Below, piece by piece: positions 1 through 10,360 of a DNA stretch of 64,000 nucleotides; the first letter of the stretch is position 1, and each line of letters starts with the position of its first letter. The position numbers were made by a program, and so were the translations under genes. This DNA is from Pontixanthobacter sp. CEM42. Lineage in GTDB: Bacteria; Pseudomonadota; Alphaproteobacteria; Sphingomonadales; Sphingomonadaceae. The DNA lies in the NCBI RefSeq assembly GCF_017812015.1, contig NZ_JADQTN010000001.1, positions 164,501 to 228,500 on the forward strand. Reading direction: 5' to 3'. The notes beneath the pieces are model-generated. The model searched no databases, was not told where the DNA came from, and saw only the letters and a list, made by a program, of their open reading frames with translations.

Positions 1-731
1 AACCGGTCCACTGCGGCGGCGGCAAGGCTGTCACTGCCATCCTGCCCTCGGGTCCAGATGGCGATGTCGTCTTCCTCGGTTACGGGTTTGCCCTCGAGTG
101 CGGCGAGAGTTTGGTAAATGTCGCTGATAGCGGGACCGGAAACCACCCGTTCCGCCGAAACGCGATTGTGCCGCTTGCGCAGCCGCGCGAGGATTGCATC
201 TTCGATAGAGTCGAGTGGTGCAAAGTCGATGTGCCCACCTTCGGTCGCTTGTACGCGGTATTCGCCGGTAGGTTCGCGGTAGAGATGCGCAACGCCGAGC
301 CCTGTCCCGGGGCCGAGCACACTCAGCCTTCCGGTTGACGGCAGCGCGCCTTCCGGTCCGGTTAGATGAATGAACTGGTCATCATCAGCGCGCGCAACCG
401 CATGGGCGACGGCTTCAAAATCATTAACGATGACGTGCTGGTCGCAGCCCAACTTTTCTTTGATCAGAGAGGGGCGGATGATCCATGGATTGTTAGTGAA
501 ACGGATGACTTCGCCATCGGCGCGGCCTGCAACCGCCATTGAGACGGCATTCGGCAAAGTGCCACCCTTGCGCTCACGGAAATCTTCCCACGCGGTCTGG
601 AAGCTCACATGATCGCTGGTGTGTAGCGTTTCAGGCTCCTCCAGTGTGATTGCGCCACTGTCGGCAATAGTCGCGATGGCAAAGCGGGCATGTGTGCCGC
701 CAATATCAACCGCGACGAGTTCCCGAGCCAT
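1..731 (-). CDS. glk: Glucokinase (3' end beyond window)
   Basis: Cytoplasmic glucokinase phosphorylating glucose to glucose-6-phosphate, the entry step to the Entner-Doudoroff pathway. The translated minus-strand reading begins [18 protein letters not shown], a phosphate-binding DxGGT motif, and continues with GPGTGLGVAHL and a TEGGHIDFAP segment typical of the bacterial Glk family. About 243 codons are visible of a family length near 320, so the C-terminus lies left of base 1. The ATG overlaps the last base of the edd stop codon, so it is probably translationally coupled. The downstream operon content cannot be seen. Confidence 0.93.
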   Translation of the reverse strand, partial: MARELVAVDIGGTHARFAIATIADSGAITLEEPETLHTSDHVSFQTAWEDFRERKGGTLPNAVSMAVAGRADGEVIRFTNNPWIIRPSLIKEKLGCDQHVIVNDFEAVAHAVARADDDQFIHLTGPEGALPSTGRLSVLGPGTGLGVAHLYREPTGEYRVQATEGGHIDFAPLDSIEDAILARLRKRHNRVSAERVVSGPAISDIYQTLAALEGKPVTEEDDIAIWTRGQDGSDSLAAAAVDR

Positions 732-2542
732 TACAGCCCAGCCTGCGCGAGCATGGAGGAACCACCTTGCTCTGCGCCATCGGCATGCGCGCGGAACATT
801 GCGAATAGCTCACGGCCGAAGCCATCATTGGCAGACGGATCGCTTGCTGCGTCGCGGTGATCTAAATCAGCGGTAGTGGTGAGAGCGCCCGTGTTTGCGC
901 ACAGTCGCACAACATCACCATCCTGCAATTTCGAAAGCGGTCCGCCCCCCAAAGCTTCTGGCGTGCAGTGGATCGCAGCGGGAACCTTGCCAGATGCGCC
1001 CGACATGCGGCCATCGGTCACCAGCGCGACTTTGTATCCGCGGTCCTGCAACACGGCGAGAGGCGGGGTCAGCGAGTGAAGTTCCGGCATGCCATTGGCG
1101 CGCGGGCCCTGAAAACGAACCACGACCACAACGTCTCGGTCCAGCTCGCCTGCTTTGAATGCGGCGCTTACATCTTCCTGACGGTTGAATACGCGGCAGG
1201 GTGCCTCAACGGTGTAACGGTCTTCGGATACGGCGCTGGTTTTGAAAGTTGCGCGGCCGAGATTGCCCTCGACCAAACGCATGCCGCCATCCTTTTGGAA
1301 TGGATCGCCAGCGGGGCGTAGCATGGTATCGTCGCCGCTTTTGCCCACTTCGCGCCACGTTAGCGCATCGCCATCGAGTCCGGGCTCTTCGCCATAGCGG
1401 GTCAGATCGCTGTCACCGACGGTCAGAATGTCTTGATGCGCCAATCCGGCATCGAGCAATTCCTTGATCACATAGCCCATGCCGCCGGCATCGTGGAAAT
1501 GGTTCACGTCGCCCGATCCATTGGGGTAAACGCGCGCCAGCAGCGGCACGACCGAGGAAAGTTCAGACAAATCGGTCCAATCGAGCTGCACGCCCGCAGC
1601 GCGCGCCATTGCCGGAATATGGATCGCGTGGTTTGTTGATCCACCCGTTGCCAGCAGACCGACAGCGGCGTTAATAATCGCTTTTTCGTCGACGCAGTGG
1701 CCGATTGGGCGATAGTCATTGCCGTCAACACCGATGGCTGCAACGCGGTGCACAGCTTCCCGGTCCAGCGCCTGACGCAGCTTGGTGCCCGGCTGGATGA
1801 AGGCCGCGCCCGGAATATGCAGACCCATCATTTCCATCATCATCTGATTGGAATTGGCAGTGCCGTAAAAGGTACAAGTGCCAGGTGAGTGATAGCTCCC
1901 CAATTCGCTTGCAAGCAATTCTGCGCGTGTCGCTTTACCCTCTGCATAAAGTTGGCGGGTCGCCTGCTTTTGCTTGTTAGAAATACCGCTGGGCATCGGA
2001 CCGCTGGGCACAAAAATCGCAGGCAAATGGCCGAAGCGCAGCGTGCCGATCAGCAGTCCCGGTACGATCTTGTCGCAAATGCCCAGCATCAGCGCACCGT
2101 CATACATCGCATGACTAAGCGCGACGCCGGTGCTGAGCGCTATCACATCGCGGCTGAACAACGACAATTCCATACCGTTCTCACCCTGCGTCACACCGTC
2201 ACACATGGCGGGAGTTGCACCAGCGACTTGCGCCGTCGCGCCGACTTCGCGGGCATAGATTTTCAGGCGTTCCGGATAGCGACCATAAGGCTGATGCGCG
2301 GACAGCATATCATTATAGGCGCTGACGATCCCGATATTGGCGCCCTTATGCGCCATCAACGCCTTCTGGTCCTCCTCCGCGCCCGCATAGGCATGGGCGA
2401 GGTTGGAGCAGGACACAGCATTACGATCCGGCTGGTTGTCAGCTTCGCGCTTAATCAGTTCGAGATAGCGGCCGCGGCTGCTTTTCGACTTCGCGATAAC
2501 GCGCTCCGTGACTGCGTGGAGTGTGTCGTGCAGATTACTCAT
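731..2542 (-). CDS. edd: Phosphogluconate dehydratase
   Basis: Converts 6-phosphogluconate to KDPG, the committed Entner-Doudoroff step. The 603-residue length is normal for Edd. It belongs to the IlvD/Edd iron-sulfur dehydratase family. Visible cluster-region cysteines are C114 in the [17 protein letters not shown] segment, C156 in [12 protein letters not shown], and one in the [11 protein letters not shown] segment near residue 220. It overlaps the zwf end by 8 bases and the glk start by one, forming a compact zwf-edd-glk operon. No eda gene is visible; it may follow glk outside the window. Confidence 0.97.
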   Translation of the reverse strand: MSNLHDTLHAVTERVIAKSKSSRGRYLELIKREADNQPDRNAVSCSNLAHAYAGAEEDQKALMAHKGANIGIVSAYNDMLSAHQPYGRYPERLKIYAREVGATAQVAGATPAMCDGVTQGENGMELSLFSRDVIALSTGVALSHAMYDGALMLGICDKIVPGLLIGTLRFGHLPAIFVPSGPMPSGISNKQKQATRQLYAEGKATRAELLASELGSYHSPGTCTFYGTANSNQMMMEMMGLHIPGAAFIQPGTKLRQALDREAVHRVAAIGVDGNDYRPIGHCVDEKAIINAAVGLLATGGSTNHAIHIPAMARAAGVQLDWTDLSELSSVVPLLARVYPNGSGDVNHFHDAGGMGYVIKELLDAGLAHQDILTVGDSDLTRYGEEPGLDGDALTWREVGKSGDDTMLRPAGDPFQKDGGMRLVEGNLGRATFKTSAVSEDRYTVEAPCRVFNRQEDVSAAFKAGELDRDVVVVVRFQGPRANGMPELHSLTPPLAVLQDRGYKVALVTDGRMSGASGKVPAAIHCTPEALGGGPLSKLQDGDVVRLCANTGALTTTADLDHRDAASDPSANDGFGRELFAMFRAHADGAEQGGSSMLAQAGL

Positions 2543-3974
2543 ACCAGCTCACCCCGTCTTTTTCGGCGAGAGCAATGGCGGCGCTCGGCCCCCAACTGCC
2601 GGCGGTGTAGGTCTGTGGTGCCAGGCCTTGTTCGGCCCAGCCGGCACGGATTGCGTCGATCCATTCCCATTGTGCTTCAACTTCATCACGGCGGACGAAC
2701 AGCGTCTGATCACCCTCGATCAGATCGAGCAGAAGCCGTTCATAGGCAATTCGCTTGTGCTGGCCGACAAAGGCATCGGGCATCGAAATATCGAGTGGAA
2801 CAGAACGCAGCCGAATACCATCGCGACCCAGTCCAGGTACTTTGGCCATCATCGATAGCTGCACGTTCTCTTCGGGCTGGATGCCGATTACCAGCCGGTT
2901 CGGGTCCATCTTCGCGCCTTTTCCTTCGAAGATAGAGTGCGGCACCTGGCTGAATTGTACGACGATCTCCGTCACGCGCTCGGGCAGGCGTTTGCCGGTG
3001 CGCATGTAGAACGGCACGCCTTTCCAGCGCCAATTGTCGACATGCGCTTTGATCGCGACGAAGGTTTCGGTGCCTGAATCTTTGCCTAGCTCGTCATCAT
3101 ATCCGGGAACGGCTTCGCCGCCAATTGCGCCTGCGCGATATTGGCCGGTGACGGTTTCGCCCGCTGCCACTTCGCGCAAGGAACGGAGCACTTTGACTTT
3201 CTCGTCACGTATAGCGGTCGCATCGAAATCTGACGGTGGCTCCATCGCAACTAGCGCAAGCAATTGCAGCATATGGTTCTGCACCATGTCACGGATCGCG
3301 CCTGCATCGTCATAGAACGCCACGCGTCCTTCAAGACCGACCGTTTCCCCGACAGTGATCTGCACATGGTCGATATGCGCGGCATTCCACAACGGTTCGA
3401 ACATGATGTTGGCAAAGCGCAGCGCAAGCAGGTTCTGCACCGTCTCCTTGCCCAGATAGTGATCGATCCGAAAAATCCGTTCTTCGGGGAAGGCAGCGGC
3501 AACCGCATCGTTGATCTCGCAGCTGGTTTCCAGATCGGTGCCAAGCGGTTTTTCGAGGCACATCCGCACGTTCTCGCCGTCCAGACCGGCATGTTGCAGA
3601 CCCTTAATGGTCGGCTCAAACAGGCTGGGCGCAGTGGAGAGGAAAATTGCCAAGCCGCGCTCAGGCTCGCCGACTTTTGCCGCAAGATCGCTAAATCCTT
3701 CAAGGCTGGTCGCATCGAGCGGCTGGTAGCTCAAACGATTGAGGAAATCGGCCATCCCGCTGCGCCGGTCGGCAGGCATGTATTTTTCCAAGGCTTCGCG
3801 CGCAAAGTTGCGAAACTCGATGTCGGTCAGGTCAGATCGCGCCGTGCCGATGATCTTCACATCATCCGCAATCAACTCGTCAGCGTGCAATGCAGCGAGC
3901 GAGGGCAGCAGCATACGCTGTGCCAGATCGCCGGTCGCTCCGAATAGCAGCAGCTTGTCAGCCGTAAAATTCAT
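2535..3974 (-). CDS. zwf: Glucose-6-phosphate 1-dehydrogenase
   Basis: Oxidises glucose-6-phosphate to 6-phosphogluconolactone with NAD(P)+. The 479-residue protein has the nucleotide-binding GATGDLAQR at residues 12-20, EKPLG at 141-145, and the catalytic signature RIDHYLGKE at 169-177. It is first of the zwf-edd-glk run and overlaps edd by 8 bases. The 172-bp gap to the upstream transglutaminase gene should hold its promoter. I saw no convincing operator there. No 6-phosphogluconolactonase gene lies between zwf and edd, unlike many proteobacterial clusters. Confidence 0.97.
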   Translation of the reverse strand: MNFTADKLLLFGATGDLAQRMLLPSLAALHADELIADDVKIIGTARSDLTDIEFRNFAREALEKYMPADRRSGMADFLNRLSYQPLDATSLEGFSDLAAKVGEPERGLAIFLSTAPSLFEPTIKGLQHAGLDGENVRMCLEKPLGTDLETSCEINDAVAAAFPEERIFRIDHYLGKETVQNLLALRFANIMFEPLWNAAHIDHVQITVGETVGLEGRVAFYDDAGAIRDMVQNHMLQLLALVAMEPPSDFDATAIRDEKVKVLRSLREVAAGETVTGQYRAGAIGGEAVPGYDDELGKDSGTETFVAIKAHVDNWRWKGVPFYMRTGKRLPERVTEIVVQFSQVPHSIFEGKGAKMDPNRLVIGIQPEENVQLSMMAKVPGLGRDGIRLRSVPLDISMPDAFVGQHKRIAYERLLLDLIEGDQTLFVRRDEVEAQWEWIDAIRAGWAEQGLAPQTYTAGSWGPSAAIALAEKDGVSWYE

Positions 3975-4146
3975 GCGTGCCTATCTCCCAATTTGGCATC
4001 TCCCAATTTACGTGAGTGGGTAAGCCGCAGGTGTAGCACTCGCCTTCGCACCATGCACCCCGCATGATGCGCCTTTCGTGTGGCCGCATATGTATTCATA
4101 GCGCCAAGGCGCTGTGGGAGTTGGGTGCCGAAGTTAGACGGGGGAG

Positions 4147-4944
4147 TTAGCTGGCGGAGACGGCCACTTCGTTCGACAGAAAGTTGCTCGGCCCGAAGCT
4201 GGTCATAAAGCTGACATCGGCAGCATCGCGCCCAACACCGATCTTCACGATGTCTTCCGCATTGGCCATATTGGTGGCGTCGATCAGATACCAAGCGCCG
4301 CCGCCAGCAATCGTCGGGTCGGATAGAAACACCTCGGCAACCGCGTGAAAATCCTGCGGCGTCACTTGCGGGGCAAAGCAACTGACAAAGCGCGCCGGGA
4401 TCGCGCTAGCCCGCGCTAACGTTACCATCACATGCGCATAATCGCGGCACACACCGCGCCGCTCGACAAAGCTGTCGACCGCAGTGGTGGAAGCGTTGGA
4501 GCTCCCGGGCGTGTAAGTGAAGTGGTTTGCGACCCATTCATGCATCGCCATAATGCGTGCGCCGCCCGCTAGGTCGCCGAATTCATCTTGAACAAAGCCC
4601 TGCATCTGGTCCGCTTGGCAATAGCGCGAGTCGAACAAATACTTCACCGCCTCTGCGGGCAGATTATGCGGTTCGACACGGTTCAGAGAACTGATCGGGC
4701 TGAGTAGCCGGTTGAGCTCCACCTCCGCCTGATATTGAACCGCATATTCCCCATCAACACTCAGCCAAATTCGCTCGCCAATATCATCCCCCGCCGCCAC
4801 GCGCGCGAAGTGCTGAGCCTCGGGCAGAAAAGTTTCCGCAGACAGCAAGCGCTGCTCCGGTATCGCCGCTGCCTCGAATTGCAGCAGAATATCGGTCGGC
4901 TCGGCGGTGGAGAAGGCGAATTGGGCGGAGATGGTTATGGGCAT
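4147..4944 (-). CDS. Transglutaminase-like cysteine protease family protein
   Basis: A 265-residue protein of the transglutaminase-like superfamily. The N-terminal part (about 1-100) looks like the beta-rich transglutaminase N-terminal region. The core domain carries the expected triad: C166 in RRGVCRDYAHV, H200 in DFHAVAEVF, and D222 in LIDATN. No signal peptide is visible, so it is probably cytoplasmic. Members of this family act as peptidases or amidases, but the substrate cannot be read from sequence. It lies upstream of zwf on the same strand with a 172-bp gap, and divergent to the exported TPR protein. Confidence 0.85.
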   Translation of the reverse strand: MPITISAQFAFSTAEPTDILLQFEAAAIPEQRLLSAETFLPEAQHFARVAAGDDIGERIWLSVDGEYAVQYQAEVELNRLLSPISSLNRVEPHNLPAEAVKYLFDSRYCQADQMQGFVQDEFGDLAGGARIMAMHEWVANHFTYTPGSSNASTTAVDSFVERRGVCRDYAHVMVTLARASAIPARFVSCFAPQVTPQDFHAVAEVFLSDPTIAGGGAWYLIDATNMANAEDIVKIGVGRDAADVSFMTSFGPSNFLSNEVAVSAS

Positions 4945-5029
4945 GATGGGGTAAGGCCTGAGCAGGTTGCAAAGTTTCGCTTTGATTTCTTTCGAGAATC
5001 GGCATGGTGTGGGTTAACGGGAGGCATTT

Positions 5030-6556
5030 ATGAGACATTTGGGAATTCTTGTCGCGGCTTGTGTTTTGGTGGCGGGCCCTAGCGCTGTCGCGGCGGCGCA
5101 GGACGACAAGTCTGTCGATGTCGAGAGCATGACCGTGAATGAACTTGTCGACGTCTTGCAGGATCGCAGAAATCCATGGACTGACAGGGCCTGCACGGTG
5201 GGCGTCCCAGTCCACGCGGAGCTCAACAAACGGATTCCTGGTCGGGATTTTATACAGAGTGGACTGCTTCTGGCCGAAGCGTTGTGTGCCGACGAGAATG
5301 ATGAATACGCCCTGGGTGCAGCGAAGGTCGCTGAACTTGAAGCTTTGTCGCCCGAACAGGATTTCACGGGTCTTGGATTGTACTTTGCGCGACAGTCCGA
5401 GGATGCACCCGCCGCATTGGAACGGCTGCGCGGTCTGACTGACAAGCAAATGTCCGGATTGGGTCGAGAGCAGCTCTGGGCGGTTGGCCGGATGCTCAAT
5501 GAGCAGGGGACCACAACGGAGTATGAGGCTCTTGCTTTGCACTGGGCGAATAGCGGCAAATTGGGTCTATTCGACATCGATCTGCAAAGCAGCTTGGCGC
5601 GCAACGCGCTGATCTCCGCGTCGGCGTCGGACGAAACCGTAAATGTCGACGGTATGTTGGCTCTAATCCGGCGCCCTAGAAGTTATACCGATATGCTTGC
5701 CGATCGGCGGTTAGAACCGTTTTGGCCACAGATCGAAGAGCGTGCTGGTGTCGGCCTGACAGCGATCACCGCCGAGTTCTCGGATTGGGCTTTGGCCCGT
5801 CTCGATACCAATGAAGGGGACCGGGATCGTTTCTCCGACGCCGCGCACGCGTTGCATTTCGAAGGACGCTTCGATGAGGCGGTCAAGCTTGCGCAGAGTT
5901 GGCGGAATAAACAGGACGATCTCGATACGATCAAGGAAGGTGACGGTTGGGCGCTCAACATTCAGGCATACGCTTATGATGCATTGGGTGAGACCGACAA
6001 GGCAGACGCGGTGTTCGACGCATTGGCTGCGATTGACTACGAAGAGAATTACTGGGTCGTCAATTTCGTCATCAATCGCGCTTCGCGCTTGATCGGCAGA
6101 GGGCGTTGGGAAGAAGGCCTTGAGGCGGCGAAACTCGCACGCGAGGTCGCAAAGGAGAACGGCTCACCATATGCAAAGATGATCGTGGCAGAAGATCATG
6201 CGTGCGCGCTGACCAAGCTAGGGCGCGACGCCGAAGCAGAAGCTGAGTTGGAATATTTGCGAGAGAACTGGAAGGATTCCGCGACGCTCGCCGCATCGGG
6301 ACTGATGTGCGCAGGGAAACGGGATGAGGCGGCCTCGTTGGTTCGCACTGCTATTGCGGACGAACGGTATCGCGATGGTGTCATCGGAAATTTGCAAGCC
6401 GATAAGTTCGAGCTGTTCTACGCACCGTCGATCTTGCCAGGTATCAACGATCTGCTGTCCGATTATCCCGAGTTGAGGGCAGATTTCGAAAAATACGCTC
6501 GCGCTATCCCGGATGAGTATACGCCTGCTGCGCATGGGCTTCGCAAAGACACCTGA
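5030..6556 (+). CDS. Exported TPR-like protein of unknown function
   Basis: A 508-residue protein with a clear Sec signal peptide (hydrophobic run to about residue 22 ending in AAAQ) and helical repeat-like sequence for the rest. Examples are RFDEAVKLAQSWRNKQ and YAYDALGETDKADAVF, which read like TPR helices. It is likely periplasmic. The start is an ATG preceded by GGGAGG at a normal distance. It is divergent to the transglutaminase gene across 85 bp and convergent with rimO across 13 bp. I do not recognise a specific family, so the function is unknown. TPR assignment rests on repeat rhythm only. Confidence 0.75.
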   Translation: MRHLGILVAACVLVAGPSAVAAAQDDKSVDVESMTVNELVDVLQDRRNPWTDRACTVGVPVHAELNKRIPGRDFIQSGLLLAEALCADENDEYALGAAKVAELEALSPEQDFTGLGLYFARQSEDAPAALERLRGLTDKQMSGLGREQLWAVGRMLNEQGTTTEYEALALHWANSGKLGLFDIDLQSSLARNALISASASDETVNVDGMLALIRRPRSYTDMLADRRLEPFWPQIEERAGVGLTAITAEFSDWALARLDTNEGDRDRFSDAAHALHFEGRFDEAVKLAQSWRNKQDDLDTIKEGDGWALNIQAYAYDALGETDKADAVFDALAAIDYEENYWVVNFVINRASRLIGRGRWEEGLEAAKLAREVAKENGSPYAKMIVAEDHACALTKLGRDAEAEAELEYLRENWKDSATLAASGLMCAGKRDEAASLVRTAIADERYRDGVIGNLQADKFELFYAPSILPGINDLLSDYPELRADFEKYARAIPDEYTPAAHGLRKDT

Positions 6557-6569
6557 CGAGCACCAATGA

Positions 6570-7949
6570 CTAAGCCGGGACACCATACAGATCATGCGCG
6601 TCAGCTTCCTCGACTTCGACGCTGATGATATCGCCAGCGGCCAGCGTTTCGGGCACATTGCGCAGGAAGACATTGCCGTCGATCTCGGGTGCGTCGGCCT
6701 GGCTGCGGCCGGTCGCGCCGATGTCGCCGTCCTCGTCGGGCTCGCCAACTTCGTCCACAATGACGGGTAGCGTTTTGCCGACTTTGGCCGCGAGTTTGGC
6801 GGCGCTGATCCGCTCGGTGACTTCCATTAGGCGGGCATAGCGCTCTTCTTTGATATCCTCTGGCACAGGATCGGGCAGGGCATTGGCCTGTGCGCCTTCG
6901 ACCGGTTCGAAACGGAAGGCTCCGACCCGGTCGAGCTGGGCTTCTTCGAGCCAGTCGATCAGATATTTGAAGTCATCCTCGGTCTCTCCGGGGAAGCCGA
7001 CGACGAAGCTGCTGCGCACTGCGATGTCAGGGCAGACGGTGCGCCAGTTCTTGAGCCGTTCGAGGACCTTCGCCTCATTCGCAGGGCGCTTCATGCGTTT
7101 GAGGACCGCGGGGCTGGCGTGCTGGAACGGGATGTCGAGATAGGGCGTCAGCAGTTCCTCCGCCATCAGCGGGATCACCGCATCGACGTGTGGGTAGGGG
7201 TAGACATAGTGCAGCCGGACCCATGGGGGAACTCCGTCGCCGATATCCAACTGCCCAAGCTCGCGGGCCATATCGGTCATATGCGCGCGGACGGGGTGGC
7301 CCTTCCAATCGCGCTCTTCATGGCGGGTATCGACGCCGTAGGCAGAGGTGTCCTGGCTGATGACGAGCAGTTCGCGCGTCCCGGCAGCGACCAATTTTTC
7401 GGCCTCGCGCAGAACCGCATCGATCCGGCGGCTGGCGAGCTTTCCGCGCAGGTCGGGAATGATGCAGAAGGAGCAGGAGTGATTGCAGCCTTCGGAGATC
7501 TTGAGATAGCTGTAATGGCGCGGGGTAAGCTTGATATCCGGTTGGGGTATCAAATCTACGAATGGTCCCTGCGATGGCGGTGCGTGGGTGTGCACGGCCT
7601 CGACCACTTGCTCATATTGATGTGCGCCAGTTACAGCGAGGACTTGCGGATGCGCGGCGCGGATTGCGTCGGCTTCTTCGCCCATGCAGCCGGTCACAAT
7701 CACCCGGCCATTCTCGGCTATGGCTTCGCCAATGGCTTGGAGGCTTTCCTCCTTGGCGCTGTCGAGAAAGCCGCAGGTGTTGACCAGCACGACGTCAGCG
7801 CCGGCATAATCGGGCGACATCGCATAACCGTCTGCCCGCAGGCGCGTGAGGATGCGTTCGGAATCGACCAAGGCCTTCGGGCAGCCGAGGGAAACCATGC
7901 CAACTTTCTTGGCGTCGGCCAGCGTCTTGGGAAGAGTCGTGGTGTTCAT
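6570..7949 (-). CDS. rimO: Ribosomal protein S12 methylthiotransferase RimO
   Basis: Radical-SAM enzyme that beta-methylthiolates an aspartate of ribosomal protein S12. The 459-residue protein has the three cysteines of the N-terminal MTTase domain (C23 in [12 protein letters not shown]59 in VNTCGF, C88 in VTGCMG), the radical-SAM triad C155/C159/C162 in [13 protein letters not shown], and a C-terminal TRAM-like region. The CPKALVDSE segment and the RGKLASR run distinguish RimO from MiaB. It is monocistronic in appearance and convergent with the TPR gene. Confidence 0.95.
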   Translation of the reverse strand: MNTTTLPKTLADAKKVGMVSLGCPKALVDSERILTRLRADGYAMSPDYAGADVVLVNTCGFLDSAKEESLQAIGEAIAENGRVIVTGCMGEEADAIRAAHPQVLAVTGAHQYEQVVEAVHTHAPPSQGPFVDLIPQPDIKLTPRHYSYLKISEGCNHSCSFCIIPDLRGKLASRRIDAVLREAEKLVAAGTRELLVISQDTSAYGVDTRHEERDWKGHPVRAHMTDMARELGQLDIGDGVPPWVRLHYVYPYPHVDAVIPLMAEELLTPYLDIPFQHASPAVLKRMKRPANEAKVLERLKNWRTVCPDIAVRSSFVVGFPGETEDDFKYLIDWLEEAQLDRVGAFRFEPVEGAQANALPDPVPEDIKEERYARLMEVTERISAAKLAAKVGKTLPVIVDEVGEPDEDGDIGATGRSQADAPEIDGNVFLRNVPETLAAGDIISVEVEEADAHDLYGVPA

Positions 7950-8026
7950 GATGGCCGCGCCCCTACACCCGAAAGCGTCTTTGCGCTATACCGCGCTGGT
8001 TGGGTCGCACCATCTGGGAGGAATTG

Positions 8027-8437
8027 ATGAACTTATTCGATGTGAACTGGCTGGCGATTGTGCTTGCTGCTGCGTGCGGATTTATTGTTGGCGGCATTTG
8101 GTACGGGCCGGTAATGGGCAAGAAGTGGATGGGCGCTGTTGGCCTGACTGAAGACCAGATAAAAGAAGGCAATATGGGCCTGATTTATGGCGGCGCTTTT
8201 GCGTTTTCACTGCTTGCAAGCTGGACGTTAGCGCATACTTTTGCGAGCTATGCCACTGACCTGTCTGTGGCCGTAAAAGTCATGACGGCATTTGGTGTAG
8301 CGATCGGCTTCATCATTCCGGCGTTGGGGACCAATTACCTGTTCTCGCAGAAGGGCAAGACCTTGTTCTTCATCGATGCAGGATATTGGATGCTGTTCTA
8401 CATCGCGATGGGGCTGGTTCACGCCTATATGCCGTAA
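8027..8437 (+). CDS. DUF1761-family membrane protein
   Basis: A 136-residue polytopic membrane protein with four hydrophobic segments and the GGIWYGPVMGKKWM loop characteristic of the DUF1761 family. I chose the ATG at 8027 because GGGAGGAA lies just upstream. An in-frame TTG at 8000 would place that Shine-Dalgarno sequence inside the coding region. Function is unknown for the family. It is divergent to rimO and convergent with the potassium channel gene. Confidence 0.85.
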   Translation: MNLFDVNWLAIVLAAACGFIVGGIWYGPVMGKKWMGAVGLTEDQIKEGNMGLIYGGAFAFSLLASWTLAHTFASYATDLSVAVKVMTAFGVAIGFIIPALGTNYLFSQKGKTLFFIDAGYWMLFYIAMGLVHAYMP

Positions 8438-8467
8438 GATGCGGTGAGCTCTGGGGAAGGGCGCGGT

Positions 8468-9568
8468 TTAGCTGTGGCCGTTATGGCCGTCGCCGCGCTC
8501 TTCGCCATTTTCGGTCGGGACGATTTCAACTACGATATCGCCCGGCTGAAGATCCTGGCACTCGTCTTCCCAGAAGCCGAGGACTTTACCGCCGCGATAG
8601 ACCCGCAGCCCGCGACCGCCAGTTCTGAGTTCTGTGATTGCACAGCCGCATTCTTCGGCAGTAATCTCGCGTTCGACTAACTGCACGCGTCCGGTGACCG
8701 AGGCAAGGTCGGCGAGATAGTCGGCGATATGCGCGCCTTTCGCTGAACCCGCCAACAGTAAGCCGGTGAAGCGCACCGGATTGATTACATTGTTGGCACC
8801 GGCTTGGCGGGCGAGGGATTCGTTGTCGTCCGCACGGACTACCACGCTAATCGGCACATCGGGCGCCAAAGCGCGCACTGTCAATGTAATCAGGATCGAG
8901 GTGTCATCGCGCCCTGCGGAAACCAGCACATTTTGTGCTTCGGTAATCCGGACGGCTTTGAGTGTCTGATCGCGTGTTGCGTCGGCAGCCATGATGTTGC
9001 AGCCCAGCTTTTCAGCTTCGGCGAGACGATCCTCGCTCGGATCAATGACCACGATATTGCTGCCGTCCATCCCGCGTTCGATCAACTCATTGACCGATTC
9101 CGAGCCGGACACGCCATAGCCCAAGACTACGATGTGGTTGGACAGCTTCTCTTGAATGCGTTTCATGCGAAACTTCTCCCAGCTGCGCTTCATAATGAAA
9201 TTGTAGGCGGTGCCCACGAAGATAAAAAATACGGCGAACCGGATCGGCGTCACAATGACCGCCTCTACCATCCGCGCCCGGTCCGTTACCGGCACAATGT
9301 CGCCGAAACCGGTAGTGGTGACCGAAATCAGGGTGAAATAGATGACATCGGTGAAGCTGACTTCGCTATCGAGATTGTCGACCAAACCGCCGCGATCCCA
9401 CCAATGGATCATGACTACGATTGCGAGCAGGAAGATCGCGAGCCCGAGCCGTATGCCCAGATCACCCCATACCGGCACGCGCGACGCGCGCCGTAGCGGC
9501 TGAAACTTCGGCCCGCGCATTCGGCGCCTGGATTTCGGAGTTCCAATACGGTCGATTTTATCGCTCAT
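8468..9568 (-). CDS. Potassium channel with RCK/TrkA domain
   Basis: A 366-residue inner-membrane ion channel. It has two transmembrane helices (about 39-56 and 103-125) flanking a pore loop with TVTTTGFGD, a K+ selectivity-filter variant (GFGD for GYGD). A Rossmann-type RCK domain beginning VVLGYGVSGSES near residue 147 and a TrkA-C-like tail (about 285-350) follow. The domain order matches bacterial MthK/Kch-type ligand-gated channels. It ends divergently from nothing and starts 6 bp downstream of the LysM/M23 gene on the same strand, so it may be a distal part of the serS-surE run. Confidence 0.88.
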   Translation of the reverse strand: MSDKIDRIGTPKSRRRMRGPKFQPLRRASRVPVWGDLGIRLGLAIFLLAIVVMIHWWDRGGLVDNLDSEVSFTDVIYFTLISVTTTGFGDIVPVTDRARMVEAVIVTPIRFAVFFIFVGTAYNFIMKRSWEKFRMKRIQEKLSNHIVVLGYGVSGSESVNELIERGMDGSNIVVIDPSEDRLAEAEKLGCNIMAADATRDQTLKAVRITEAQNVLVSAGRDDTSILITLTVRALAPDVPISVVVRADDNESLARQAGANNVINPVRFTGLLLAGSAKGAHIADYLADLASVTGRVQLVEREITAEECGCAITELRTGGRGLRVYRGGKVLGFWEDECQDLQPGDIVVEIVPTENGEERGDGHNGHS

Positions 9569-9574
9569 GCAGGC

Positions 9575-10360
9575 TTACCGTTGCGGCAGCTTGCTCGCAG
9601 GGTCAATGCGCTTGTTATCTTTCATGATTTCAAAATGCAGCTCGGTTTCGGTGGCGATACCTGCATCACCGGCTAGACCGATGCGTTCGCCCGTCTTCAC
9701 AACATCCCCCAGTTTGACCGTCAGCTTTGCAAGGTGGCCGTAGCGCGTGCGCCATCCATTGCCATGATCGATCACCACCAGACGCCCAAAGCGTTTCGGT
9801 TCGTCATCGGCGAATACCACCGTGCCTGAAGACGATGCGCGTACCATATCCAGCGGATTGGCTTTCATATCCAAACCGTCATGTCCTTTGCCGTCTTCGC
9901 GAAGGCTGAAGCCCAGCATCACTTTGCCATCATGCGGCCAGCGGAAATAGGGTTCAGTACGGACTTGCCGCGGTACGGGAACGGATTCGATCACCGCCGG
10001 GATGATCAGTCGTTGGCCCTTTGTGATGTTGTAGGGCTCCTCCAACCCGTTCGCGATGGCGATATTGGTGAAGGGGATGCCGTAACGGTGAGCGATCCCA
10101 AAGCCGGTATCGCCGTCCTTCACCACGTGCACCTTCTGCCGCGGAATCTGTAACTTCTGGCCGATGCGTACGTTGTATGGTTCCTGCAAGCCATTGGCTG
10201 CGGCAATGACAGAGGCGGGCACTTGCGCGCGATTTGCAATGCCGCCCAGCGTTTCGCCTTCGGTCACAACATGTTCGGTTTCAGTGGTTGGATCGCCTGC
10301 AGCAATTAGCAGCGGCGCAGCCAGTAGTACGGCCCATTTTCTCACGCGGCTTGTCCTCAT
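9575..10360 (-). CDS. LysM/M23 murein hydrolase activator (NlpD/EnvC-like, degenerate site)
   Basis: A 261-residue exported protein: signal peptide (1-21), two LysM domains (about 28-74 and 77-121) and a C-terminal M23 domain. The first zinc-ligand pair survives (H160 and D164 in GKGHDGLD), as does H209 in YGHL. The usual HxH is E240-L-H242, so one catalytic histidine is lost. This pattern suggests an amidase activator rather than a working peptidase. Gene order serS-surE-this gene is typical of alphaproteobacteria. Its ATG overlaps the surE stop by 4 bases. Confidence 0.88.
   Translation of the reverse strand: MRTSRVRKWAVLLAAPLLIAAGDPTTETEHVVTEGETLGGIANRAQVPASVIAAANGLQEPYNVRIGQKLQIPRQKVHVVKDGDTGFGIAHRYGIPFTNIAIANGLEEPYNITKGQRLIIPAVIESVPVPRQVRTEPYFRWPHDGKVMLGFSLREDGKGHDGLDMKANPLDMVRASSSGTVVFADDEPKRFGRLVVIDHGNGWRTRYGHLAKLTVKLGDVVKTGERIGLAGDAGIATETELHFEIMKDNKRIDPASKLPQR

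Noticed and set aside
1889-2935. Plus-strand frame of 348 codons across edd and zwf
   Set aside because: It spans the junction of two well-supported genes on the opposite strand and has no recognisable domain.
4097-4114. Small palindrome AGCGCCAAGGCGCT upstream of zwf as terminator
   Set aside because: No T-tract on either strand and only six pairs; not distinguishable from chance.
7119-8027. Plus-strand frame of 302 codons antisense to rimO
   Set aside because: rimO on the other strand has complete family motifs. The antisense frame has none, and long antisense frames are expected in this GC-rich codon pattern.
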